From Acidobacteriota bacterium (GTDB lineage Bacteria > Acidobacteriota > Blastocatellia > Pyrinomonadales > Pyrinomonadaceae), in contig QHXL01000030.1 of NCBI GenBank assembly GCA_003222935.1, forward strand, positions 1-5,587: DNA of 5,587 bases. Direction: 5' to 3'. The notes under the pieces were generated by a model. It was not told where the DNA came from. It did no database searches and worked only from the letters and a program-made list of their open reading frames with translations. The translations under genes and the position numbers were made by a program. Shown piece by piece: positions 1 through 5,587 of the stretch (position 1 is the stretch's first letter; each line of letters starts with the position of its first letter).

Positions 1-134
1 CTATCCATTTCAGCCCGCTCAATCGCACGCGCGCGTTCACTATTGGGAGAACGCCCCTGGCCTTGAACGTAATTAACAGAAGCAGCCACCGTTAAAGTAA
101 TGATGAGCAACTGAAATCGTATTGCGTAGAACAT
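1..134 (-). CDS. Secreted or membrane-anchored protein, N-terminal fragment (unrecognised)
   Basis: The minus strand opens a reading frame with ATG at 134 that stays open to the left edge, giving 44 residues. A good Shine-Dalgarno (AAGGAG, 148-143) lies 8 bases before the ATG and decides this start; another ATG at 139 is in a different frame. The protein begins MFYAIRFQLL and has a hydrophobic core (about residues 8-20, LLIITLTVAASV) ending near V-Q-G-Q, which fits a Sec signal peptide cleaved around residues 24-26. After that it turns polar and Arg/Glu/Ala-rich (SERARAIERAEMD), which suggests a helical or coiled-coil start of the mature protein. It lies downstream of the receptor gene on the same strand, but a terminator separates them. 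The family cannot be named from 44 residues. The start and signal peptide are well supported; the function is unknown. Confidence 0.7.
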   Translation of the reverse strand, partial: MFYAIRFQLLIITLTVAASVNYVQGQGRSPNSERARAIERAEMD

Positions 135-167
135 TTCATTCACTCCTTCCAACGGCAACGTCTGTTA

Positions 168-202
168 GAAAAAGAAAGGTGGCGAAGTCTTCTTCGCCAC
201 CT
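168..202 (-). terminator. Rho-independent terminator of the receptor gene
   Basis: A perfect 11-bp inverted repeat (AGGTGGCGAAG at 177-187 and CTTCGCCACCT at 192-202) encloses a 4-base loop. Read on the minus strand, the hairpin begins about 21 bases after the receptor stop codon and is followed by a T-rich run (TTTCTTTTTC, down to 168). This is the classic intrinsic terminator layout for minus-strand transcription. On the plus strand the base run after the hairpin is not T-rich, so it should work in one direction only. Confidence 0.9.
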
Positions 203-223
203 CAAAGTTTCGTAAGGGCTCGA

Positions 224-3200
224 TTAGAAATTAAATCGCGCCGAAAGTTGGATCACCCGCGGATTACTGCTTAGTACCGCTGATGGATTCAGAAAATCGA
301 GCGTGAGCGGTGTCACTTGATTTAGCGTTGTCAGACCCGTGGTATTAACCGGATCGACACTATTAACTGATCCCGGTACATACTGCGGATGATTTAACAC
401 GTTGAAGAAATCAGCGCGTATCTGGATGTATTTCGATTCTCCAAACCGGAAGTTCTTGAAGATCGAAAAATCGACATTGTTAATGGCAGGTAAAAGGAAT
501 GTATTGCGCCCGATGTTCGACTGGGCTCCGTCACCAGTTTGAATGTAGCGGGCATTTGGATTGTTTGCCAGGTATCCAACTACAGTTCCAATTACATTGC
601 CATCGTCGTCAAAGGTACACGCGGCGATTCGGCACAAGGGAGTAACCGAACTGCCGATCCCTTCCGTTCCACCTGGATTGAGAATCGCACGATCGCCGGC
701 GTTGTCCCCGTTTAGATTTGCATCGTTCCCGCTGCGTACGGTTACTCGCTCGCCCGATTCAATCGTATAAGTTCCGGCGAGGTTAAAGCCGCCCAGGAGC
801 GTTTTGGTCCAACCCGAACTCTTCGCAAACCACGGCACCTCGTAAATCCAGGACGTAACAAACCGGTGGCGGTGGTCCAGTGCCGAATCAGCCCGTTCTC
901 TGCGTATGTTCTGAAAATCCTCCACGCGTCTGGGTGACAGCACTGTCGAAAACACTTCGGCGGTTGTGTCATCAATTAGATGACTGAATGTGTAAGCACT
1001 CGTCATTTGAAAACCGCTGGAAAAACGTTTGCTCACCTGAAAGGATCCACCGTGATATGTGGAATTACCGTTCGAAAGAAACGCGACAACGCTGGCACCG
1101 TTAAAACCAGCTGCCTCGTAAGCCGGCACGTAATTCGAACGCGCATTGATCTGGTCTAAATCCAGGGTCAAAGCGTTGAGCGTTGCCTGAGATGGCGCGG
1201 TGAAAAATGTCGGTAGACCAGCACGTCCATCTTCCGGCGCCACTTTCGCCTGGCGATTGATTCGATTCTGCGATAGCAGATGAATCCCACGCGTGCCGAC
1301 ATAACGCGCTTCAAATGACCAGTCAGTGCCAAACTGCCGTTGATAGCTGCCCGTCCACGTCAGTGAGTAGGGAACTTCCTGATCAGGAATGAAGGCGGCC
1401 GTGTTCTGCCGGGCAACAACGGGATCTGTTATTGCGACGGGGCTATCTGGAAGAGCTCCATTTGCCAGGAAGTTTGGAGTGGAAGCCAGCGAAGTATCGA
1501 TCGCATTGGTCTGCTGGAGTTGAGGCGGGTTCGACAGAATGTAGAGATTATCGAAAATGTAATCGTAGCCCATCGAGAATCCTGCACGCAGCGAACTCTT
1601 TCCGCCCGAGCCAAAGACACGACCAAGCAATCCTTCCTTGTAATCAGGTGACCATGCAAAGCCAACCTTTGGTGCAAAGTTTTTCGTCTGTGCTTTTGGC
1701 TCGCGAAACTCGAGTAAACCTGGAACGCTTGAAATAGCGTTCAGCGGCTGACTCGTTCGCGCGCCTAACGGCACTTGCTGGTAGGAGTAGCTGACTCCGA
1801 GATTTAAAGTAAGGTTTGGCCGAATGCGCCAATCGTCTTGAGCAAAGGCGTACAGCACCTTTTGGTTTCCGTAGTAGATGCTGTTACCCGCATTCCGTTC
1901 GCCAAAGGCGTCCGGCGACAGGTCTCGCAAGAACTGTTCGGTCGACAGATACTCATAGTCTCCACGAACGCGTTGCGAAAAACTCTGCGGTGAAATGATC
2001 CAGCGGAAGTCACCGCCAAACTTGAACGTGTGATTACTTCTCAACCAGGTCAGGTTGTTAACAATCTGGTAGTTGTTCTCGATTCCAAATTGTGGCGCAT
2101 TTGGATCTGGTCCAATGTTTAGACCAAGGTCGTCAAGCGTAACGTTTGGAAATACGGTTAGACCCGGATAAGTAAATCCTGGAACCGGAAAACTTTGAGA
2201 CGAGCGGCGAAAGGCCAGACGCGTCTCATTTATCAAGTTCTCGGAGAAGTTGTGAATCATCGTGTAGGAAAACAATCGCTGCTTGCTCGGCAAGGGGACG
2301 AAGAACACCGGCAGGTTAGCAAGGTTGTCGATGTCCGCTCCGTTCGTAAAAGTGAAACGGATGTGATGCTGCGTCGCAGAACTGGGCAAGTAATCGAGAT
2401 TTATTACCGCGTGATTCTGTTTGAAAAAATTCGGCGCAGCAAAAGAAACGTTACCAACCTGGACGTTGCGACCGAGTACTGAGATCGTTCCCTGGTCGTT
2501 GAATGGTGCTACAGGAACGAATTGATTAAAGACTCCCAGGTTAGTTGCAGACAATCCTTGAATTGTCGCTAAGGTTGCGAAACCAGCAGCTGTCGGTGTG
2601 ACCAGGCCTCCGGCACTCGCCGCATTACCTGTCTGTACTCGTTCGTAGGACGTAAAGAAGAAAAGCTTGTCCTTCCCGCTTGTTACTACTGGTCCACCTT
2701 CACCGAAATGTGGAATCAGCACTGGTCCACCCATGTTGAAACCACCTCTAAAGTAATCCGAACGCGGCATAAAAAGATCACCGTCGTCTTTGTTTCGAGT
2801 AACACCAGCGTTCTTTTGGATTGTGTCGAGCGCATTCAAATAGCGGTTACGGAAAAAACCATAAAACGTGCCGTGGTAGTTATTGGTGCCGCTCTTGGTT
2901 ACGGTGAGAAAATTGCCGCCGTTTGATCGCGCGAACTCCGCGGAAAATTGGTTTTGCAGCAAAGTAAACTCTGCCACTTCTTCCGGAGAGATATACGACT
3001 GTGGACCAGTTAACGACTTGTCGTTGTTATCGACTCCGTCCACCACGAAGTTGTTATTGCGCGGGCGCTGGCCTCCAACGGACCCTCCCGTACCTACGCC
3101 AACGCCGCCGGAACTGGTTACATTCGGGGCAAGCAGCGCAAGATTGTTCACGCCGGCAGGACTTCCCGCTGGGCCAGCTGTAGTTTGAGCGAGTTCTACT

Positions 3201-3640
3201 ACCTGTCTGCTGCTGAAAGCTTTGGACAGGTTCGCTGAAGTCGTGTCGACCAATTCGACGCCACCGGCTGTGACCGTGACGCTTTCAGTAACCAGGCCGG
3301 GAACAAGCTGGACAGGTAAATCCGTGGTTTGATTCACGCTTACCTTGATATTGGTGAGCGATAAATTTTTGAAATTCGCCGCTTCAACCGAAACACTGTA
3401 ATCGTCTCCCGGCTGTAGGTTATTAAACTCAAACTGGCCTGACGTATTAGTCTCAGCCGTTTGAGTTCCGCCGGTGGTCTGCCTGGTAAGAGTTACCTTT
3501 GCTCCGGCGACGACCGCTCCGTTTTGATCGGTAACTACCGCGCGGATGTTGCCTGTTGTTGCCTGGCCGTGAGCTGCGATAACACAACTCACCGCAAAAA
3601 CAAATGCCGTTAAGGCTCGTAGCACAGTTCGATTTTTCAT
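224..3640 (-). CDS. Oar-like TonB-dependent outer-membrane receptor with N-terminal carboxypeptidase-regulatory-like domain
   Basis: This encodes a complete 1138-residue outer-membrane beta-barrel protein, predicted to import or bind a substrate using energy passed on by TonB-ExbBD. A signal peptide (residues 1 to about 25, ending AAHGQ) precedes a carboxypeptidase-regulatory-like beta-sandwich (about 28-112, with VTDQNGAVVAGAKVTL and SGQFEFNNLQPGDYxV-type strands). A plug-like region follows (about 118-265) with the family hallmark GGQRPRNNNFVVDGVDNND (189-207) and EFARSNGGNFLTVTKSGTNNYHG (235-257, split here as EFARSNGGN / FLTVTKSGTN). The remainder is a large barrel with many aromatic alternating strands. 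It ends with RADFFNVLNHPQY (about 1073-1085) and a terminal SARFNF; the final Phe is the usual outer-membrane insertion signal. Length is normal for the Oar-like group, which is strongly expanded in Acidobacteria. The start at 3640 has a GAGG Shine-Dalgarno at 3654-3651. No TonB box was identified with certainty. Two cysteines (C1003, C1008) lie in a late, probably extracellular loop. The substrate is unknown; peptides or oligosaccharides are usual guesses for this group. Confidence 0.93.
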   Translation of the reverse strand: MKNRTVLRALTAFVFAVSCVIAAHGQATTGNIRAVVTDQNGAVVAGAKVTLTRQTTGGTQTAETNTSGQFEFNNLQPGDDYSVSVEAANFKNLSLTNIKVSVNQTTDLPVQLVPGLVTESVTVTAGGVELVDTTSANLSKAFSSRQVVELAQTTAGPAGSPAGVNNLALLAPNVTSSGGVGVGTGGSVGGQRPRNNNFVVDGVDNNDKSLTGPQSYISPEEVAEFTLLQNQFSAEFARSNGGNFLTVTKSGTNNYHGTFYGFFRNRYLNALDTIQKNAGVTRNKDDGDLFMPRSDYFRGGFNMGGPVLIPHFGEGGPVVTSGKDKLFFFTSYERVQTGNAASAGGLVTPTAAGFATLATIQGLSATNLGVFNQFVPVAPFNDQGTISVLGRNVQVGNVSFAAPNFFKQNHAVINLDYLPSSATQHHIRFTFTNGADIDNLANLPVFFVPLPSKQRLFSYTMIHNFSENLINETRLAFRRSSQSFPVPGFTYPGLTVFPNVTLDDLGLNIGPDPNAPQFGIENNYQIVNNLTWLRSNHTFKFGGDFRWIISPQSFSQRVRGDYEYLSTEQFLRDLSPDAFGERNAGNSIYYGNQKVLYAFAQDDWRIRPNLTLNLGVSYSYQQVPLGARTSQPLNAISSVPGLLEFREPKAQTKNFAPKVGFAWSPDYKEGLLGRVFGSGGKSSLRAGFSMGYDYIFDNLYILSNPPQLQQTNAIDTSLASTPNFLANGALPDSPVAITDPVVARQNTAAFIPDQEVPYSLTWTGSYQRQFGTDWSFEARYVGTRGIHLLSQNRINRQAKVAPEDGRAGLPTFFTAPSQATLNALTLDLDQINARSNYVPAYEAAGFNGASVVAFLSNGNSTYHGGSFQVSKRFSSGFQMTSAYTFSHLIDDTTAEVFSTVLSPRRVEDFQNIRRERADSALDHRHRFVTSWIYEVPWFAKSSGWTKTLLGGFNLAGTYTIESGERVTVRSGNDANLNGDNAGDRAILNPGGTEGIGSSVTPLCRIAACTFDDDGNVIGTVVGYLANNPNARYIQTGDGAQSNIGRNTFLLPAINNVDFSIFKNFRFGESKYIQIRADFFNVLNHPQYVPGSVNSVDPVNTTGLTTLNQVTPLTLDFLNPSAVLSSNPRVIQLSARFNF

Positions 3641-4266
3641 TTATTGCTTTCCTCTGCTTGAGGTTAATACTTGCGGGAAGACCTACTGCCTTTGAGAGTT
3701 CGCAACTGCCATTCCTTAACTCCGTGTGTCAAAGACGACACAGTAGTTCTTAGACTTATCTGTGCTCGATGAAGCTTTTCTTCACACCGTGAAAGTTTCG
3801 TTAGAATGCAGCCAATCCAAAGACTTCGATAAATTCAGAAATCTGGAATTGGGTCGATACGAAGAGCTGGAAAGTTATCCATTTACTTGGCGGATCCGCA
3901 TATTTGGTGTGCACGATCTTGTGTCGTGAATCTCAAGCTCGGCTAGTAGATCTCCTCATGGCAAATCAACTTGCTCGTTCTATGTTGGCTTGCTCGCGTT
4001 CGAGGCCATTCGCGATTAAGACGTGTGGTCCAAGAGTTGGGCGACTGTGCCGATGTCCACTTTACTCCTGCCGCTAACTTCGACGCACTGGGTGGGCCAT
4101 CCGTTTCAGGCCACCTTGCAATCGAGACAAGTCACCCTGACAGTTCTCGTCGGTCAGATGGGAGTGGTGCCGGCCCTCTGCCATCTGTCCATTTTTCGAT
4201 ACTGGTCTTGGCCTCAAGTGCTTGTCGCAGGTCATCCGGATGTTACTCGGACGCACACGTTCAGTT
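3641..4266. other. Long divergent intergenic region without a recognisable gene
   Basis: These 626 bases separate the receptor start from the fold-back element. Open frames on both strands are short, lack Shine-Dalgarno sequences, overlap one another and give compositionally odd peptides (Ser/Arg/His-rich) that I do not recognise. The part next to the receptor (3641-3800) should carry the receptor promoter and leader. It holds an operator-like palindrome (3725-3742) and short nested inverted repeats (for example TTCAC-acc-GTGAA at 3781-3793), but I see no convincing -35/-10 pair. I see nothing functional in 3850-4266; it may be decayed sequence. Confidence 0.6.
3725..3742. promoter_or_regulatory. 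Operator-like palindrome upstream of the receptor gene
   Basis: TGTGTC and GACACA form perfect 6-base arms around a 6-base spacer, a layout typical of a dimeric regulator's binding site. It lies 85 bases before the receptor ATG. On the minus strand the left arm overlaps a perfect TTGACA hexamer (3732-3727), the consensus -35 sequence, but no good -10 hexamer follows at 16-18 bases. A binding site is therefore possible but unproven; inverted repeats of this size also arise by chance. Confidence 0.25.
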
Positions 4267-4291
4267 GAGCCTCTTGCAAAACTCTCATTCT

Positions 4292-4311
4292 CCCCGTGCT
4301 TTAGCTCGGGG
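4292..4311. repeat. REP-like palindrome, left copy
   Basis: This 20-base imperfect palindrome has CCCCG and CGGGG arms, a T-T mismatch, then GCT/AGC arms around a 2-base turn. It is the inverted counterpart of 4394-4413, with one base difference. Outside the CCCCG arm lies a shared CTCTCATTCT flank, comparable to the conserved tail next to REP palindromes. Confidence 0.6.
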
Positions 4312-4339
4312 TAGAGGTGCCGCTTAAATCCAGGGAACC

Positions 4340-4364
4340 GTTTCAACGGTTTGACCGTTGAAAC
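4340..4364. repeat. Perfect central hairpin of the fold-back element
   Basis: GTTTCAACGG (4340-4349) and CCGTTGAAAC (4355-4364) are perfect 10-base inverted arms around the loop TTTGA. Their centre (4352) coincides with the centre of the outer inverted repeat (4352.5), so this is the tip of the long hairpin rather than an independent insertion. Confidence 0.85.
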
Positions 4365-4393
4365 TGCTACTTCACTGCATTAGCTCCGCCGCA

Positions 4394-4413
4394 CCCCGAG
4401 CTGAAGCACGGGG
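4394..4413. repeat. REP-like palindrome, right copy
   Basis: CCCCG and CGGGG arms enclose AGCTGAAGCA. This is the inverted copy of 4292-4311, differing by one base (4403 against 4302). The GGGGAGAATGAGAG tail that follows is matched exactly, in inverse, on the left side. Confidence 0.6.
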
Positions 4414-4453
4414 AGAATGAGAGCGTTGCAAGAAGCTCTTTAGCTTGTCGTGA

Positions 4454-4484
4454 CTGACTATAGAAAGCTGGCCAGACTTAAAAT
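4454..4484 (+). promoter_or_regulatory. Weak candidate promoter for the DUF11 genes
   Basis: TAAAAT at 4479-4484 matches the -10 consensus in five of six bases. CTGACT at 4454-4459 matches TTGACA in four of six, but the spacing of 19 bases is long. A start here would give a leader of about 260 bases that includes the structured stretch 4536-4669. The support is weak, and promoters in this phylum often deviate from the sigma-70 consensus. Confidence 0.2.
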
Positions 4485-4535
4485 AAACTCACAACAAGCA
4501 AAGCATATCGGACAGAAAACGTTCCTTAAGAGTAT

Positions 4536-4669
4536 CGGGCAATGGAGATTTAGATGGTCCATCGCGAGAAATAGCTACTGTCGGAGCCCGTTCTACTAGC
4601 TCAAGGCACGCAAAGCCGCAAGTCCCACCAATGAGCCTCGCTAAATAATTCTCCTGTCAAAAATGACAG
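4536..4669 (+). promoter_or_regulatory. Possible structured 5' leader with a GEMM-like core string
   Basis: Several inverted repeats are packed into the region before the DUF11 gene: CGGGC/GCCCG (4536-4540, 4586-4590) enclosing ATGGA/TCCAT (4542-4546, 4558-4562); GCTCA/TGAGC (4599-4603, 4632-4636) enclosing a GGC/GCC hairpin; and CTGTCA/TGACAG (4654-4659, 4664-4669). GAGC at 4584-4587 can pair with GCTC at 4599-4602, competing with the second helix. The string ACGCAAAGCC (4608-4617), followed by GTC at 4622-4624, matches a well-known conserved stretch of class-I c-di-GMP (GEMM) riboswitches. The GAAA-tetraloop hairpin, a good GGGCAAACC box and the final GG..CCG helix are not visible, so this is a lead and not an identification. 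Confidence 0.17.
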
Positions 4670-4739
4670 TATTACGAAAACACCGTTTGGCACAAAATCG
4701 CTCACCGCGCATTCATGCCTACGGTGAAAAATGTCCAGA

Positions 4740-4744
4740 GGGAG
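4740..4744 (+). promoter_or_regulatory. Shine-Dalgarno that decides the DUF11 gene start
   Basis: GGGAG (within AGAGGGAG, 4737-4744) lies 9 bases before ATG 4754. The upstream in-frame ATG at 4715 has no purine-rich site before it, so translation most likely begins at 4754. Confidence 0.7.
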
Positions 4745-4753
4745 ACAAATCCG

Positions 4754-5272
4754 ATGTTGAAATCAAGAGAGAGACTAAGCTCGCTTCTAGTAGCAGCAAT
4801 TGTGGTTATGGTCGCGACTGCCTTTGTGATCGCCCAGAAGCGCTTCATGCTCCGAGGTGCCGCGCGACCGGAAATAAATCTCAAACTTGTTGGTTCGGTC
4901 GAACGCGATTCCAAACTAATACCCCTGGACAACTCGATTGCCGTCAACTCCGGCGAAATCGTCAATTGGGTTATCAGTGGCGAGAACAGCGGTAATGCCT
5001 CAGCCCAGAATTACAAGACCGTTGGCCACATTCCAAAGGGCACTGTGTTTATCGTCGGTTCGGCGACTGCCGATGGCGCTAAAACTGTCTTCAGTATCGA
5101 TGGCGGCAAATCCTTTTCACCACAGCCAATGATCGAAGAGAAGCAACCGGACGGATCGACTAAGCAAGTTCCGGCGCCCGTCTACATGTACACCGAGATT
5201 CGCTACGAGTGGTCCGATCCCCTGGCGCAAGGCGGCAAGCTTACAGCTTCTTACAAAGTGCGAGTGAAGTGA
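4754..5272 (+). CDS. Signal-anchored DUF11-type Ig-like surface protein
   Basis: This encodes a complete 172-residue exported protein. After a basic N-terminus (MLKSRERL) comes an 18-residue hydrophobic stretch (about 10-27, LLVAAIVVMVATAFVIAQ), which is either a signal peptide or an uncleaved anchor. The remaining part (about 40-172) reads as one DUF11-like beta-sandwich: EIVNWVISGENSGNASAQN (68-86), IPKGTVFIVGSAT (93-105), FSIDGGKSF (113-121), EIRYEWSDPLAQGGKLTASY (148-167) and a final KVRVK. These are the usual family landmarks (N-x-G, 'P-x-G-T', 'DGG-x-x-F', 'DPL-x-x-G'). DUF11 domains occur, often in tandem, in bacterial cell-surface and secreted proteins and act structurally; no catalytic residues are expected. 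A start at 4715 would add 13 residues but lacks a ribosome site. The next secreted gene follows after 92 bp with no obvious terminator, so the two probably form one transcript. Confidence 0.82.
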   Translation: MLKSRERLSSLLVAAIVVMVATAFVIAQKRFMLRGAARPEINLKLVGSVERDSKLIPLDNSIAVNSGEIVNWVISGENSGNASAQNYKTVGHIPKGTVFIVGSATADGAKTVFSIDGGKSFSPQPMIEEKQPDGSTKQVPAPVYMYTEIRYEWSDPLAQGGKLTASYKVRVK

Positions 5273-5364
5273 TGGTTGACGAACGCAGATCTTAATTTGC
5301 GAATGCCATCGCCACTAACCCGGGCGACGCCTGCGACACCCACCTAATTGTGATGAGAGACACC

Positions 5365-5587
5365 ATGAAAAACCGACAAGAATTCTTTAGCAACGGAACG
5401 ACTCACCGTGTGTTGATTGCCTTAGCGATCCTCTTTGCTATCTCCGCGCCAACGAACGCTCAGACAGTACCTACTCCCGGCGGCACGGTGATCACTAACC
5501 AGGCCACTGTGACTTACTCCGATGGCACCGACAGTTTTTCTGGTGTTTCAAACACGGTAACGATAACAGTTGCGAGTGTTGCGGGAC
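5365..5587 (+). CDS. Secreted beta-rich surface protein of DUF11-repeat type, N-terminal fragment
   Basis: An ATG at 5365 opens a frame that runs off the right edge after 74 codons. A weak purine-rich site (GAGAGA, 5355-5360) precedes it; an in-frame ATG at 5353 is possible but has no site of its own. The protein begins MKNRQEFFSNG and has a hydrophobic core (about 16-27, VLIALAILFAIS) and a clear signal-peptidase site, PTNA|Q after residue 32. The mature start PTPGGTVITNQATVTYSDG (36-54) with SNTVTITVASVAG (62-74) is a Thr/Val-rich beta-strand pattern typical of the first segment of large secreted proteins built from DUF11 or similar Ig-like repeats. It follows the single-domain DUF11 gene in the same direction. 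Export is well supported; the family call is by resemblance, and total length is unknown. Confidence 0.75.
   Translation, partial: MKNRQEFFSNGTTHRVLIALAILFAISAPTNAQTVPTPGGTVITNQATVTYSDGTDSFSGVSNTVTITVASVAG

Larger units (their letters stand above)
4267..4438. mobile_element. 172-bp fold-back element (REPIN- or MITE-like)
   Basis: The two ends form a 46-bp inverted repeat (4267-4312 with 4393-4438) with only four mismatches (at 4271, 4280, 4281 and 4302, the last a possible G-U pair). Further in, GCT, AAT, CAG and GAA blocks (4322-4337) pair with 4371-4384 allowing a 2-base gap, and the centre is a perfect hairpin (4340-4364). The whole element can therefore fold as one long hairpin with arms of about 83 bases. 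Each arm holds a GC-rich palindrome of the CCCCG...CGGGG type. Inverted pairs of such palindromes are what REPINs (REP doublets moved by RAYT/TnpA-REP enzymes) look like; a MITE or an IS200/IS605-derived palindromic element is the alternative. I see no clear target-site duplication, and no transposase lies in the window. The fold-back is certain; mobility is inferred. Confidence 0.75.

Noticed and set aside
2883..3188. A 101-residue open frame antisense to the receptor gene, and similar frames at 2195-2482 and 1432-1737
   Set aside because: They are shadows of the 1138-residue receptor frame, with no ribosome sites and no family resemblance.
3958..4077. A 39-codon cysteine-containing frame starting MANQLARSML
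   Set aside because: There is no ribosome-binding site (TCTCCTC precedes the ATG), no neighbouring context and no recognisable motif.
3971..4327. A 118-residue open frame on the plus strand
   Set aside because: It has no Shine-Dalgarno, runs into the left arm of the fold-back element, has an odd Ser/Arg/His-rich composition and matches no family I recognise.
4074..4346. A 90-residue open frame on the minus strand
   Set aside because: Its N-terminus is translated from the fold-back repeat itself and it overlaps other spurious frames; it looks like chance coding in GC-rich palindromic sequence.
4340..4364. GTTTCAA...TTGAAAC resembles the ends of a CRISPR repeat
   Set aside because: There is only one copy, no regularly spaced repeats and no cas genes. 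It is the central hairpin of the fold-back element.
4267..4438. The fold-back as a bidirectional transcription terminator
   Set aside because: No T-run follows either arm. It may impede transcription, but the intrinsic-terminator signature is missing.
4654..4669. CTGTCA-AAAA-TGACAG hairpin as an intrinsic terminator
   Set aside because: The stem is only 6 bp and AT-rich at its tip, and no T-run follows on either strand. It is retained only as part of the possible leader structure.
4715..4753. Upstream in-frame start of the DUF11 gene
   Set aside because: There is no Shine-Dalgarno before 4715, the added residues (MPTVKNVQRETNP) would displace the signal sequence from the N-terminus, and ATG 4754 has a good site.

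Overview
The window looks like part of a chromosome from an Acidobacteriota bacterium, perhaps of the Blastocatellia type. This is an inference from gene content: a 1138-residue Oar-like TonB-dependent receptor with an N-terminal carboxypeptidase-regulatory-like domain, and secreted proteins of the DUF11 (Ig-like, 'conserved repeat') type. Base composition is moderate, roughly half G+C by eye. No rRNA, tRNA or other phylogenetic marker is present, so the assignment is provisional.

Layout. The left part (1-3640) is read from the minus strand. The large outer-membrane receptor runs from 3640 down to 224, followed by a strong Rho-independent terminator (168-202). The start of a second secreted protein (134 to 1) is cut by the left edge. 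From 3641 to 4753 there is a 1.1 kb divergent intergenic region with no convincing gene. It contains an operator-like palindrome near the receptor gene (3725-3742), a 172-bp fold-back element (4267-4438), and a possibly structured leader (4536-4669) before the plus-strand genes. The right part (4754-5587) is read from the plus strand: a 172-residue signal-anchored DUF11-type protein, then, after 92 bp with no visible terminator, the N-terminus of another secreted protein whose first beta-rich segment resembles large multi-repeat DUF11 surface proteins. The right edge cuts it.

How the genes may work together. All four genes encode exported envelope or surface proteins. The receptor would sit in the outer membrane, probably handling a large or complex substrate through TonB. 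The two plus-strand genes are probably co-transcribed cell-surface or secreted proteins. Nothing in the window shows that the two divergent units share a function.

The most unusual element is the fold-back at 4267-4438. Its two arms pair almost along their whole length, each carries a GC-rich REP-like palindrome, and the centre is a perfect 10-bp hairpin. It looks like a REPIN- or MITE-type non-autonomous mobile element with no transposase in view. The leader before the DUF11 gene, which holds the string ACGCAAAGCC known from class-I c-di-GMP (GEMM) riboswitches, is a weaker lead: most of the remaining riboswitch architecture is not visible.
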